Assembly: GCA_009777775.1 (NCBI GenBank)
Contig: WRLE01000011.1
Location: 1-64,000 of the forward strand
Direction of reading: 5' to 3'
Length of the DNA stretch: 64,000 nucleotides
Source: Oscillospiraceae bacterium
Lineage (GTDB): Bacteria; Bacillota; Clostridia; Oscillospirales; Oscillospiraceae
The position numbers and the translations under genes were made by a program. The notes below the pieces were generated by a model that was not told where the DNA came from, made no database searches, and saw only the letters and a program-made list of their open reading frames with translations. Below, piece by piece: positions 9,151-17,499 of this stretch (positions within the stretch are counted from its first letter, which is position 1; every line of letters starts with the position of its first letter).

Positions 9151-9168
9151 GTTGAGCAGGCGCTCAAC
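9151..9168 (+). promoter_or_regulatory. Second ArsR-type dyad, before the metal ATPase
   Basis: GTTGAGC-AGGC-GCTCAAC (9151-9168) has 7-bp arms and matches the operator at 8766-8781 in arms and spacer length. It lies between the HMA gene and the ATPase. I see no clear -35/-10 pair next to it, so it may be an auxiliary site for the same repressor or control a weak internal promoter. Confidence 0.65.
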
Positions 9169-9248
9169 TAATAGCATAGACATATGATTAATAAAGTTGA
9201 AAAAGCTGCTTTATGCATCCCCTCGCAGCAGCAACTAAGGAGCTAGTC

Positions 9249-11117
9249 ATGAAAAAGCAAACAAAACGAATATTACAAATAAGCTTTGGTAGCATTCTGA
9301 TGCTCATTGGCAATTATTTAGATACTGGTAATCATTGGCTTACCTTTGGTATATATATGGTAAGCTACATTATAGCAGGTGGCGACATTGTACTTACAGC
9401 TATTCGTTATGTTATTTCCGGACAGGTATTCAATGAAAGCTTTCTCATGACAGTGGCAACCATCGGAGCCTTTGCCATCGGGGAGTATCCTGAAGGTGTT
9501 GCAGTCATGCTGTTTTACAAAGTGGGAGAGTTGCTACAAAGCTATGCTGTGGACAAATCACGAAAGTCCATAAGTGGATTGATGGATATGCGTCCAGATT
9601 ATGCCAATCTTGTAAGTGGTGAAGATTTAATAAAAGTCGAACCTGAGGCTGTGAAAATCGGTGATATAATAAAAATTTTACCAGGTGAGAGAGTACCACT
9701 CGATGGACTCATCCTCGAGGGCTCGTCTTCCCTGGACACATCTGCTCTCACAGGTGAGTCTCTCCCTCGGGATGTATACTCCGGTGGTGAAGTACTCAGC
9801 GGTTGTATCAATATAAATGGACTGCTTACGGTGGAAGTCACAAGGGAATTTGAAAATTCAACAGTGGGAAAAATATTGGATTTGGTGGAAAACGCTGCTG
9901 TGAAAAAGGCAAAGACGGAAAATTTCATCACAAAATTCGCCAAATTCTACACACCTGTGGTTGTAGCTCTAGCAGCCCTCATATCGATTCTTCCACCCCT
10001 TTTACTTACTGATGCCACGTTTAATGAGTGGATATATAGAGGCTTGACATTTCTCGTTATATCATGTCCCTGCGCTCTTGTTGTATCGGTTCCTTTGAGC
10101 TTTTTCGGAGGAATTGGTGGAGCGTCGAAAAATGGCATTCTTATAAAAGGGGGCAATTACCTGGAAGCTATGTCACAATTGGAAACGGTGGTTTTTGATA
10201 AAACAGGAACTCTTACAAAAGGTGTGTTCACTGTGCAAAAAATTGTTGGCATGGGAATTAATGATGAAAAATTATTGGAACTGGCTGCATATGCCGAGTA
10301 TTATTCCAACCATCCCATTTCTGCTTCAATAATCAAAGCATATGGGCAAGAAATCGACATTTCTAGAATTGTTGAGATTGAAGAATTTGCAGGTCTAGGT
10401 ATAAAAGCGCAAATCGACGAAACAAGAATAGCCATAGGAAATGCTAGGCTGATGGAGCGATTGATGCTTGATACCCCACAAATACCACCAGATGAAATTA
10501 TTGGTACAATAATTCATGTGGCCATTGACAATGTATATTCGGGATACATTGTCATTGCGGATGAAATCAAAGCCGATTCAAAAGTAACGATAAATATGTT
10601 AAAAGAAGCAGAAATAAAAAAGACTGTCATGCTGACAGGTGATACTGCTGTTATTGGAGAGGAAGTGGGCAAAGAAATAGGCATCGATTTTGTCTACTCT
10701 GCCTTACTACCTGGTGATAAAGTGGAAAAGTTTGAGCAACTTCTTTTGGAAAAATCCCCAAAGAAAAAACTTGCTTATGTGGGTGATGGTATCAATGATG
10801 CTCCGGTGCTTGCACGGGCCGATGTTGGGATTGCCATGGGGGGATTGGGTTCGGATGCTGCAATAGAAGCTGCTGATGTTGTTATTATGTCAGATGAACC
10901 ATCGAAACTAATCGATGGGATAAAAATATCGAAAAAAACTTTAAGTATCGTAAAGCAAAATATTTACTTCACTTTGATTGTGAAGTTTTCGGTACTTACC
11001 TTAGCGGCTCTTGGCTTTGCCAGTATGTGGGCAGGTGTTATGGCGGATGTGGGAGTTACGGTCATTGCGGTGTTAAATTCTGTAAGAACCCTTGGAATAA
11101 AATCGCAGGTGCAATAA
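9249..11117 (+). CDS. cadA: Cd/Zn/Pb-exporting P1B-type ATPase (CadA/ZntA-like)
   Basis: A heavy-metal translocating P1B ATPase of about 622 residues, which exports divalent soft metals across the membrane at the cost of ATP. Visible motifs, in order: two pairs of N-terminal membrane helices, the TGES actuator loop, the SCPCALVVS metal-binding membrane segment, the phosphorylation site DKTGTLT, the HPIS nucleotide-binding motif and GDGINDAP in the hinge, followed by two final helices. The CPC motif places it in the Zn/Cd/Pb or Cu groups; the overall sequence and the linked HMA gene favour Cd/Zn. It lacks the usual fused HMA domain. I use the ATG at 9249, which has AAGGAG about 7 nt upstream, rather than an ATG at 9213. 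Confidence 0.92.
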   Translation: MKKQTKRILQISFGSILMLIGNYLDTGNHWLTFGIYMVSYIIAGGDIVLTAIRYVISGQVFNESFLMTVATIGAFAIGEYPEGVAVMLFYKVGELLQSYAVDKSRKSISGLMDMRPDYANLVSGEDLIKVEPEAVKIGDIIKILPGERVPLDGLILEGSSSLDTSALTGESLPRDVYSGGEVLSGCININGLLTVEVTREFENSTVGKILDLVENAAVKKAKTENFITKFAKFYTPVVVALAALISILPPLLLTDATFNEWIYRGLTFLVISCPCALVVSVPLSFFGGIGGASKNGILIKGGNYLEAMSQLETVVFDKTGTLTKGVFTVQKIVGMGINDEKLLELAAYAEYYSNHPISASIIKAYGQEIDISRIVEIEEFAGLGIKAQIDETRIAIGNARLMERLMLDTPQIPPDEIIGTIIHVAIDNVYSGYIVIADEIKADSKVTINMLKEAEIKKTVMLTGDTAVIGEEVGKEIGIDFVYSALLPGDKVEKFEQLLLEKSPKKKLAYVGDGINDAPVLARADVGIAMGGLGSDAAIEAADVVIMSDEPSKLIDGIKISKKTLSIVKQNIYFTLIVKFSVLTLAALGFASMWAGVMADVGVTVIAVLNSVRTLGIKSQVQ

Positions 11118-11143
11118 CAATAAAGCAGTGCTTATTTTCATCA

Positions 11144-12418
11144 TTACGAGTTTTCGGCTCCCTTTACTCTCGATGATGTGAGTCGAAGACGGTGTAGCTC
11201 CTCAGTTGCCAATGCAATTTTCGTTACAGAAAACTCTGTGCCCTCGGGATAAAGATAAAAAGTATCATCATTAGTACTCAAAGTAACACAATCGCCTTTC
11301 CCATTATAATCAAACTCGACTTGACAGGTATATAGGGATGAAACAGACCAATGTAAGCTGAATGGTTCATCGTCATATTCGCCAGATAAAGTAAAACCAG
11401 TTTCGTCATGGGTTAGATTGCCTGGTTTTTCAAATACAACAAATCCCTTTGGGTTTGGCAAGGACTCAACGCGAACATTTCGCTCAAAGTAATAGTGGCC
11501 ATTTTCCAACTCCTGCCTGACATTACTCCGCTGCCACTCGAACCAATCTGGGATGTGGGAAAACTCAGTTTCTCCAGAAAGTGCATGCATTTCACCATAT
11601 TCGGTTAACTCCCACTCTTTTCCACAATTGGAGCAAAATAGTTTGATGCCAGATGAATCCATTCTATACTCCTGTTGGCATGATGGGCATTGATACAACA
11701 CATGATGGAGACCTTCTGCGCGTTTTTTGTATTTCACGCGGATGCCTCGTTTTTTCTGCCAGGCGTAATCATCATAAACAAATGTCTCTGCCAGCATATC
11801 ATTAATGCTCTCTGCAGAGAGTTCCTGTGTTTGTTCTTGTGTTAAAAGAAGCTTCATCTCTGATTCCACAGGACGCACCTTACGATTTCCCTTTTTCCAA
11901 AAAGGAGAGTTTATATGATGACCGTGCATGATTAAAGTGACAACTGGAAGATTCATTGCACGAATCATTTTACCGATGGAAGAAGGCATAATATTTGGAG
12001 TTCCGCATAGGGAATATTTCGCTTCGGGGAAAAGTATAATGACATCTCCGAATTTGCGAGCCAGGAGAAGATTTCTGACTAGTGATATGCTTGTCGTAAA
12101 TTTTCTGTTGCAAATGCCACCCAGTGTATGGTTGACCCATTCAATTCCAATGTATCCGTCCAAGGCAATGACATAATTGGCTCGTTTCGGAAAAATCGCC
12201 TTAGTCATAACTTTGAAATCCATGAATGAATTATGATTACAAAGTAGAAAATAAGGCGGTTTCATTTTTTTTGGCATTAGAGTTTTATTTATGCGAGCTC
12301 TATGCATAAATGTTTTTGGAAAGCTAATGAACCATGTGGCAAGCAAAGCAATAAGACGCTGCCTATTCGGCTTGCGGTTCATGTTATACCTATCAAAATC
12401 ACCGATTTTACGGCTCAT
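11144..12418 (-). CDS. PlsC-like acyltransferase with a C-terminal zinc ribbon
   Basis: A 424-residue protein. The N-terminal half is a PlsC/lysophosphatidate acyltransferase domain: the catalytic NHNSFMD (the NHx4D motif) is at about residues 69-75 and an FPEAKYS segment (the FPEG-type substrate motif) near 137-143. A hydrophobic stretch (about residues 20-37) may anchor it at the membrane. The middle, around residues 240-270, has two CxxC pairs, CPSC and CSNC, forming a zinc ribbon, and the remainder is a beta-rich domain I do not recognise. Substrate is probably a lysophospholipid or related acceptor. The ribosome binding site GGGAG is 6-7 nt before the ATG. The ribbon is an unusual appendage for this family. 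Confidence 0.8.
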   Translation of the reverse strand: MSRKIGDFDRYNMNRKPNRQRLIALLATWFISFPKTFMHRARINKTLMPKKMKPPYFLLCNHNSFMDFKVMTKAIFPKRANYVIALDGYIGIEWVNHTLGGICNRKFTTSISLVRNLLLARKFGDVIILFPEAKYSLCGTPNIMPSSIGKMIRAMNLPVVTLIMHGHHINSPFWKKGNRKVRPVESEMKLLLTQEQTQELSAESINDMLAETFVYDDYAWQKKRGIRVKYKKRAEGLHHVLYQCPSCQQEYRMDSSGIKLFCSNCGKEWELTEYGEMHALSGETEFSHIPDWFEWQRSNVRQELENGHYYFERNVRVESLPNPKGFVVFEKPGNLTHDETGFTLSGEYDDEPFSLHWSVSSLYTCQVEFDYNGKGDCVTLSTNDDTFYLYPEGTEFSVTKIALATEELHRLRLTSSRVKGAENS

Positions 12419-12444
12419 TCATAAACAGCTCCCATACTAGTGGT

Positions 12445-13239
12445 CTATTCAAGTTTATTTTCATCACGTTCGATTTTCGACTTTTTCAAAGACCTGCGTA
12501 TCCATCGGAAAAATCGAATAATAAAAAATGGCTTTTTTTCAGGGGGCTCAGTGCGTATCATCAAGATTTCAAGTGTTGCCTCTATTTTATCAAGGGAAAA
12601 TAAACGCCTTTCAATATCTACTTTGAATCTATCCAATAGACGTTGAGTTTCTCTATGCATTTCCACTAAGCGTTTTTCGGTGTCTGCATGGAGTTTGCTG
12701 ACGCTCCGTTGCAAATCACCGATTTCTTTAGGTAGCAGCTCCTCATGACGAATTGAATGGGTATTGATTTCTTTAATAAGCTTATCATGGGTTTCCAACA
12801 ATGTACCCATATCCGTAAGGGCTTTGTTTGTGCTTTCAAGGGCGTATGCACTTGCTGAGACAATCTTTTCCTGTGAAGCGAGACGATTACTGATGTCTGT
12901 TATGATATTATTAATGTTTTCTTGGGAAAATGCAATAGTAGATTGTTTTTTATTCAGTTCACTCACTAGCTCGCTTAAACGATCTTGTTCATTTACAAGG
13001 CTGAGCATATCGGAACGGTAGCGGGATATTGCTTCCGATGATTTTTCCGTTGCTGAAACAGCAGCATTTTGTCGAACCAGCTGTCGCCGTTCTATGCTTT
13101 CTATTTCCGATATGAGCTCGTTTTGTTTTTTGGCAGCCTCGTTAAGGAGGTTTTCTTGGGTAGCTATACTGTCAGCTAAGCGTTCGAGGACTTTAATTAG
13201 GGTTTCATCCCGCAGGGACATATTACGTTCATCGGACAT
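12445..13239 (-). CDS. Coiled-coil protein of unknown function
   Basis: A 264-residue, strongly helical protein with long heptad-like Glu/Lys/Leu-rich stretches over residues 5-225 and a basic, aromatic segment near the C terminus (FFIIRFFRWIRRSLKK), which could be an amphipathic membrane-binding helix. No signal peptide or catalytic motif is seen. GGAG lies 8 nt before the ATG. It is 26 nt upstream of the acyltransferase on the same strand, so the two are likely co-transcribed and may both work at the membrane. I do not recognise the family. Confidence 0.65.
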   Translation of the reverse strand: MSDERNMSLRDETLIKVLERLADSIATQENLLNEAAKKQNELISEIESIERRQLVRQNAAVSATEKSSEAISRYRSDMLSLVNEQDRLSELVSELNKKQSTIAFSQENINNIITDISNRLASQEKIVSASAYALESTNKALTDMGTLLETHDKLIKEINTHSIRHEELLPKEIGDLQRSVSKLHADTEKRLVEMHRETQRLLDRFKVDIERRLFSLDKIEATLEILMIRTEPPEKKPFFIIRFFRWIRRSLKKSKIERDENKLE

Positions 13240-13433
13240 ACACTTTCTCCAATAACCCTATGATAGAGCAAATGATAAACTGGCGTAGGTAATATATGCA
13301 AAACTTGTATTATTACCATTTATTCATCAATAGCTACAAAGTTTGTGTGAAATTTTAGGATAGACCACAAGAGCAACTATATATATTAACGTAACAAACA
13401 CCTGATTATTTAGGCATTGGAGAATGAGTCCGG

Positions 13434-14336
13434 TTAGTGGAAGCCTATTAAGCCCTGTGCATATAAATCTGCTGTTCGAGTTTTTTCCGCCAATAGATAT
13501 GCCATATATGCTTCAGGAGCGTGGGGGTTGCCTCGAGCGACATAGTCTTTTCCCGTTAAGCTTTTATATTTTGTGAGTACATCAGGATGATTTGAGGGCT
13601 TGAATTCATATGCTTTGCCGTGTTTGCTGGAAAAAAGGGGGAAATCCACCACAAGCCAATCATCTAAATTTTTCCAATTGAAAATGTTTCTATTTTCGAT
13701 GTCTGATACAAATGGTGTCGCATATGCGGTGGCAAAAGTGTATACATAAACGAGCAATTTATTATCAGTTAAACGAGGAGCAATAATGTTGGCAACTGCG
13801 GCGCCTCTGCTGTGACCGACTATGAAAAACTTTGTATTCTCAGTAGCTTCGATTGCCCTTGCGTAGCTTCTTAGGTTTGTTTCGACTGTATTTGCCGCAT
13901 AAGTGAAACCAAGAAGCAGGTTGCCAATCCATTCTGTGTATGATCTCGGAGCATATGGTGTTCCACGCAAGACAACCGCAACTATATCTTCGCTGCGGGA
14001 GTATGCAAAAGCATGAGCGCAATTGAAAACATTGTTTTTATTGTATTCATGGTGAGTGAACCTGTCAGTGAAGCCCAATGTGTTCAGGGTGTTTTCGATT
14101 CGTTTCAAATCGTATGCAGCTTCGGCTAAGACAAGGGATGCGATTGCTATATCGTGGTTATATATAGTTGGATTGTCATCGAAATAGTCGAAACTCCATT
14201 CTATATCTAACCTGATATATCCTTTTATTTCCCTCACATAAAAGCCGACAGTCACGAGTCCGGAACCATCGCCTAAAATAAAGGGTTCAGGTGCTTGCAA
14301 TTCCTCTCGGTAAATTGCATAATCTCCGTGAAGCAT
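13434..14336 (-). CDS. Lipase class 3-like alpha/beta hydrolase
   Basis: About 300 residues from the ATG at 14336, which follows AAGGTGA; an upstream ATG at 14438 would add 34 hydrophobic residues without a ribosome binding site. The nucleophile elbow GHSRGAA (about residues 159-165), preceded by a VVLRGTP strand-turn, matches Lipase_3/DUF2974-type hydrolases, where the Ser acts with Asp and His on ester bonds. No export signal is visible with the chosen start, so it is probably cytosolic. Natural substrate unknown. It stands alone, divergent from the nitroreductase gene. Confidence 0.72.
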   Translation of the reverse strand: MLHGDYAIYREELQAPEPFILGDGSGLVTVGFYVREIKGYIRLDIEWSFDYFDDNPTIYNHDIAIASLVLAEAAYDLKRIENTLNTLGFTDRFTHHEYNKNNVFNCAHAFAYSRSEDIVAVVLRGTPYAPRSYTEWIGNLLLGFTYAANTVETNLRSYARAIEATENTKFFIVGHSRGAAVANIIAPRLTDNKLLVYVYTFATAYATPFVSDIENRNIFNWKNLDDWLVVDFPLFSSKHGKAYEFKPSNHPDVLTKYKSLTGKDYVARGNPHAPEAYMAYLLAEKTRTADLYAQGLIGFH

Positions 14337-14516
14337 TGTAATCTCACCTTCGTTCCATACACATACTACGAGAATATCGATTTTTTTCCAGAATAGCAGA
14401 AATTCATATAAAATTCCACAATTATTTTTTGTTGCCATTCATAAATAAATAAATTAATTGCTCAATCGGATAATATCTGTTAAAATTAGAAAATAATATA
14501 AAAAAGGAGAAATACT

Positions 14517-15044
14517 ATGACAACTTTTGAAGCTTTTGCCATGAGAAGGTCAACTCGTGGGTTTAAACCTGACCAGATTCCAGATGAAGCTCTGGAAAAA
14601 ATCCTGGATGCTGGCTGCGTAGCTCCAGTGGGTATGGGCGCGTATAAATCTATGCATCTTGCTGTTGTTCAAGACGCTGCTCTAATCGAAAAAATCTCCG
14701 ATACAGTTAAAAAAGCAAGAGGTCGCACTGAGGGACCTAGTATCTATTATGGTGCTCCGACGATTATCGTTATTTCTTCGGCGGAACTACCCCTAGCGGG
14801 AATAGAGCTTGCCAATGGTGCTTGCGTTGCTGATCATATCTGCCTTGCTGCAACGGATTTGGACATCGGAAACATCTATATCTGGGCAACTGGCGGAGCC
14901 ATTGAAGCAGACCCCAGCCTAGCAACAGATATGAAAATCCCCGAAGGATATAAAGCAGTAGCAACTGTAGCCCTTGGTTATCCCCTAGAGCCCATCACCG
15001 AACCCAGACCCTTCGAGCGCAAAATAGAAATCAGCAGGGTGTAA
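14517..15044 (+). CDS. Nitroreductase-family FMN oxidoreductase
   Basis: A 175-residue member of the nitroreductase superfamily, homodimeric flavoproteins that reduce nitro groups, quinones or other acceptors with NAD(P)H. The N-terminal FMN-phosphate motif RRSTRGF is at residues 9-15; a GAPTIIVIS strand and the ALGYP motif near 153-157 are also typical. It is on the short side for the family. The ribosome binding site AAAGGAG lies 7-8 nt before the ATG. It is followed by a tandem repeat and a strong terminator, so it is likely monocistronic. Substrate unknown. Confidence 0.87.
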   Translation: MTTFEAFAMRRSTRGFKPDQIPDEALEKILDAGCVAPVGMGAYKSMHLAVVQDAALIEKISDTVKKARGRTEGPSIYYGAPTIIVISSAELPLAGIELANGACVADHICLAATDLDIGNIYIWATGGAIEADPSLATDMKIPEGYKAVATVALGYPLEPITEPRPFERKIEISRV

Positions 15045-15047
15045 TCG

Positions 15048-15148
15048 AATGCACCGACCGTGTCATTGGATGCACTAACCGTGTCATCGGATGCACTAAC
15101 GTGTCATCGGATGCACTAACCGTGTCATTCTGAACGAAGTGAAGAATC
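15048..15148 (+). repeat. Four 20-22 bp tandem repeats plus a GTCATTCTGAACGAAG-type repeat
   Basis: Units at 15047-15068, 15069-15089, 15090-15109 and 15110-15130 share the core GATGCACTAACCGTGTCATC with small changes. The last unit runs into GTCATTCTGAACGAAGTGAA (15123-15142), a version of a short repeat seen scattered in many bacterial genomes. There is no spacer structure, so this is not CRISPR. Confidence 0.85.
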
Positions 15149-15176
15149 TTATTAGTAAAATACTGATCATAATAAA

Positions 15177-15210
15177 AACTCTCGAAAGAAGCTCTTTCGG
15201 GAGTTTTTTG
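15177..15210 (+). terminator. Rho-independent terminator of the nitroreductase gene
   Basis: ACTCTCGAAAGA and TCTTTCGGGAGT pair (one G-T) around a 3-nt loop and are followed by TTTTTTG. Confidence 0.88.
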
Positions 15211-15266
15211 TTTGATGGTATAAAGCTCAAGTAAGTATAAAAATATGTTCTTAAATTGATTTTTAG

Positions 15267-16250
15267 TTATTTATTATTAGAGAAATCAAAATAATAAATT
15301 CCTTCGCCAATGAGTGAAACATCAACCGATGTTCTTCCATATCTTATTAAATCGTTCATGGTTACTCGAGTTCCGCTTGGTACACCAATCCGATTTCGTA
15401 AATATTTACCAAGAATGCTTTTTGCAGGGAAAGAACTTATTTGTTTTGGATAGACTTTTCCACCCATTATATAAGACCCTTCCATTAGCCCTGTTATGCT
15501 AAAACCATCATCCCATATCATCTCGATTGCATCGTTGTGTCGTCTAGTTCTTCCTTTCTCAGTATTAGTTCTTGGTAAAGTTAGTTTTTCTGGAAAAAAA
15601 GTAGGAAAATTACGTATATGATTTGCTCTTATAGGTATACTCGCATCGTCTTGATTTACATGAGATCCTTGTGCCATACCCCAATTTAATCCGCTACCAG
15701 ATTGGACTTCATCTTTTTTTGGATCGTATAATATCATTGTACATGATTTTGTGTCTGTGACAACAATAGTTTCTTCATTTGGTTTTGAGCTTGTTGTCTT
15801 AAGTGTTATCTGCTCACAGGGGATTGAATTATCCAGAATTGTATTTATATATTGATACAATGGCGAAAATGTATCTCGTGTTGTTTCTGCAAGTATTTCT
15901 CGAAAAGGTGTTGTTAAGCCATTTGTAGAAAAATTCGCTGAACCAATTAAAGCATGGATAATTTGGTTTTCTTTTTTCCACATATAACATTTCGAATGGA
16001 TAGGTAATGTTGAGTATAGTATTTTTATATTACTAATGCTCTCTTGCAAACTTTTTAATGAATTATGTAGACTTTCAGAAATACCATCACTGCCATACAT
16101 CCCGTATATTACTGTTGTATTCATCGGTAAACTCTCAAGTTTTGCTACAGGAGCAGGGCCGATATACCCTGATAATATAATAAACTCATTACTATCGAAT
16201 ATTTCATGTCTAGTAAAAATTATTTCTTCCAGATTCTCATAATATAGCAA
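15267..16250 (-). CDS. PLD-fold (NgoFVII/BfiI-like) type II restriction endonuclease
   Basis: A 327-residue protein. The N-terminal half has the phospholipase-D nuclease signature, with IHSKCYMW (the HxK part) near residues 103-110 followed by GSANFSTNG, matching restriction enzymes of the NgoFVII family, which cut DNA without a metal through a covalent histidine intermediate. The C-terminal half would hold the DNA-recognition domain. It starts with TTG at 16250, preceded by AGGAG at 7 nt. It lies directly downstream of two cytosine methyltransferase genes on the same strand, with a 28-nt gap, which supports a restriction role. The target sequence cannot be read from the protein. Confidence 0.85.
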   Translation of the reverse strand: MLYYENLEEIIFTRHEIFDSNEFIILSGYIGPAPVAKLESLPMNTTVIYGMYGSDGISESLHNSLKSLQESISNIKILYSTLPIHSKCYMWKKENQIIHALIGSANFSTNGLTTPFREILAETTRDTFSPLYQYINTILDNSIPCEQITLKTTSSKPNEETIVVTDTKSCTMILYDPKKDEVQSGSGLNWGMAQGSHVNQDDASIPIRANHIRNFPTFFPEKLTLPRTNTEKGRTRRHNDAIEMIWDDGFSITGLMEGSYIMGGKVYPKQISSFPAKSILGKYLRNRIGVPSGTRVTMNDLIRYGRTSVDVSLIGEGIYYFDFSNNK

Positions 16251-16278
16251 TATTTTTCTCCTAATAATTTATTTAATA

Positions 16279-17499
16279 CTAATAAAGCTGCATTACTGCA
16301 TCAGCTAGTTTTTTAGCAAATAATGGAGGTACGGCATTTCCGATTATTTTGTAATCTAGTGCAGTCCTAGATATGAATTCAAAATCATCAGGAAAAGTTT
16401 GCAACCTTGCAGCTTCCCTGACTGTGATGGTTCGTGCTTGCTCAGGGTCTGGATGTATATGACGAAGCCCGTCCTTGTAAAGATGCGCTGGGATTGTATT
16501 GCTAGGTTCGTTCCATCGTAGAACATAATACTTGTGTACATTGGATGTTCGACCGGTTTGGTCAGTATAAAGTTTCTTTAGTGCTTCTGACGATACATAC
16601 TTCATCTGTCCACTTCGAATGTCTTCGGTGAGGAGCTTAAATATTCCGATTTCGCGTAGATTGTTGTATCGAGCAGTATGGTTGTTTACACTATTATCAG
16701 GAGGTAGTGTATGTGAGTATTGCTTACCGTTTATACGTATAGGACTATCTAATGGGAATAGCTTGGGTAAATCTGATATAGCATCAAAAACAGTGTTTAT
16801 ACTATCTACTTTGCCTTTTGGCAATAGATCATTATAAAAATGGTTAAGCGTTTTTTCTACATTACCGCTGAAATAATCTTTTCTCAATCCGAGTATTATC
16901 ACACGTTTACGATTTTGTGGAACACCATACTCTGTAAAATCAATTACAGCATTATTTAAATCATCAAGTATAACATACCCAGCTTCAATAAAACCTGTTT
17001 TAATGCGATTTACAATTTTCTCGTTTCCGTTCCCTGGAGTAGCACTTAGCATACCGGGTACATTTTCAAAAATAAACGCTTTTGGAGCATAATGTTTAAC
17101 AATAGCAATATAGTGTTCAAACAAATAATTTCTATAATCGTCTTTCATTCCATTTTCATCTCTTACACGTCCAGCAACAGAATATGCTTGGCAAGGAGGC
17201 CCGCCAATAATTAAATCAACATTACCACCATACTTTGATACAAGTGAATCTAGTCCGTCAGATTTGCCATATTCAATGTCATCCCAACCATTTATCAGTT
17301 CATTTGAGCGTTGAATATCGAAACGTAAAATTCTCTCTTTTGCATCACAATATCCCCATTTTGATACGAAACGATGGAGAAGCGTATCGAAAGGTGTTTT
17401 GTCCCATTCTACACATGCAATTGTGTTATAGTTACCATTTTGCTTAAATCCTTCTGTCAAGCCTCCGCAACCTGCGAATAAATCAACTGTGTTAATCAA
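16279..17499 (-). CDS. DNA (cytosine-5) methyltransferase, second of the pair
   Basis: A 406-residue m5C methyltransferase. Canonical motifs are present: I (DLFAGCGGL, residues 6-14), IV with the catalytic cysteine (GGPPCQAYS), VI (ENVPG), VIII (QNRKRVIILG), IX (REAARLQTFPDDF) and X (GNAVPP). The variable target-recognition region lies between VIII and IX. It starts with TTG at 17499 behind GAGGAGG and overlaps the upstream methyltransferase gene by 8 nt. It shares fold but not close sequence with its neighbour, so the two likely modify different strands or sites to protect against the nuclease encoded next. Confidence 0.93.
   Translation of the reverse strand: MINTVDLFAGCGGLTEGFKQNGNYNTIACVEWDKTPFDTLLHRFVSKWGYCDAKERILRFDIQRSNELINGWDDIEYGKSDGLDSLVSKYGGNVDLIIGGPPCQAYSVAGRVRDENGMKDDYRNYLFEHYIAIVKHYAPKAFIFENVPGMLSATPGNGNEKIVNRIKTGFIEAGYVILDDLNNAVIDFTEYGVPQNRKRVIILGLRKDYFSGNVEKTLNHFYNDLLPKGKVDSINTVFDAISDLPKLFPLDSPIRINGKQYSHTLPPDNSVNNHTARYNNLREIGIFKLLTEDIRSGQMKYVSSEALKKLYTDQTGRTSNVHKYYVLRWNEPSNTIPAHLYKDGLRHIHPDPEQARTITVREAARLQTFPDDFEFISRTALDYKIIGNAVPPLFAKKLADAVMQLY

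Noticed and set aside
15048-15130. Tandem 21-bp repeats resembling a miniature CRISPR array
   Set aside because: Units are directly adjacent with no spacers, and no cas genes are in the window.
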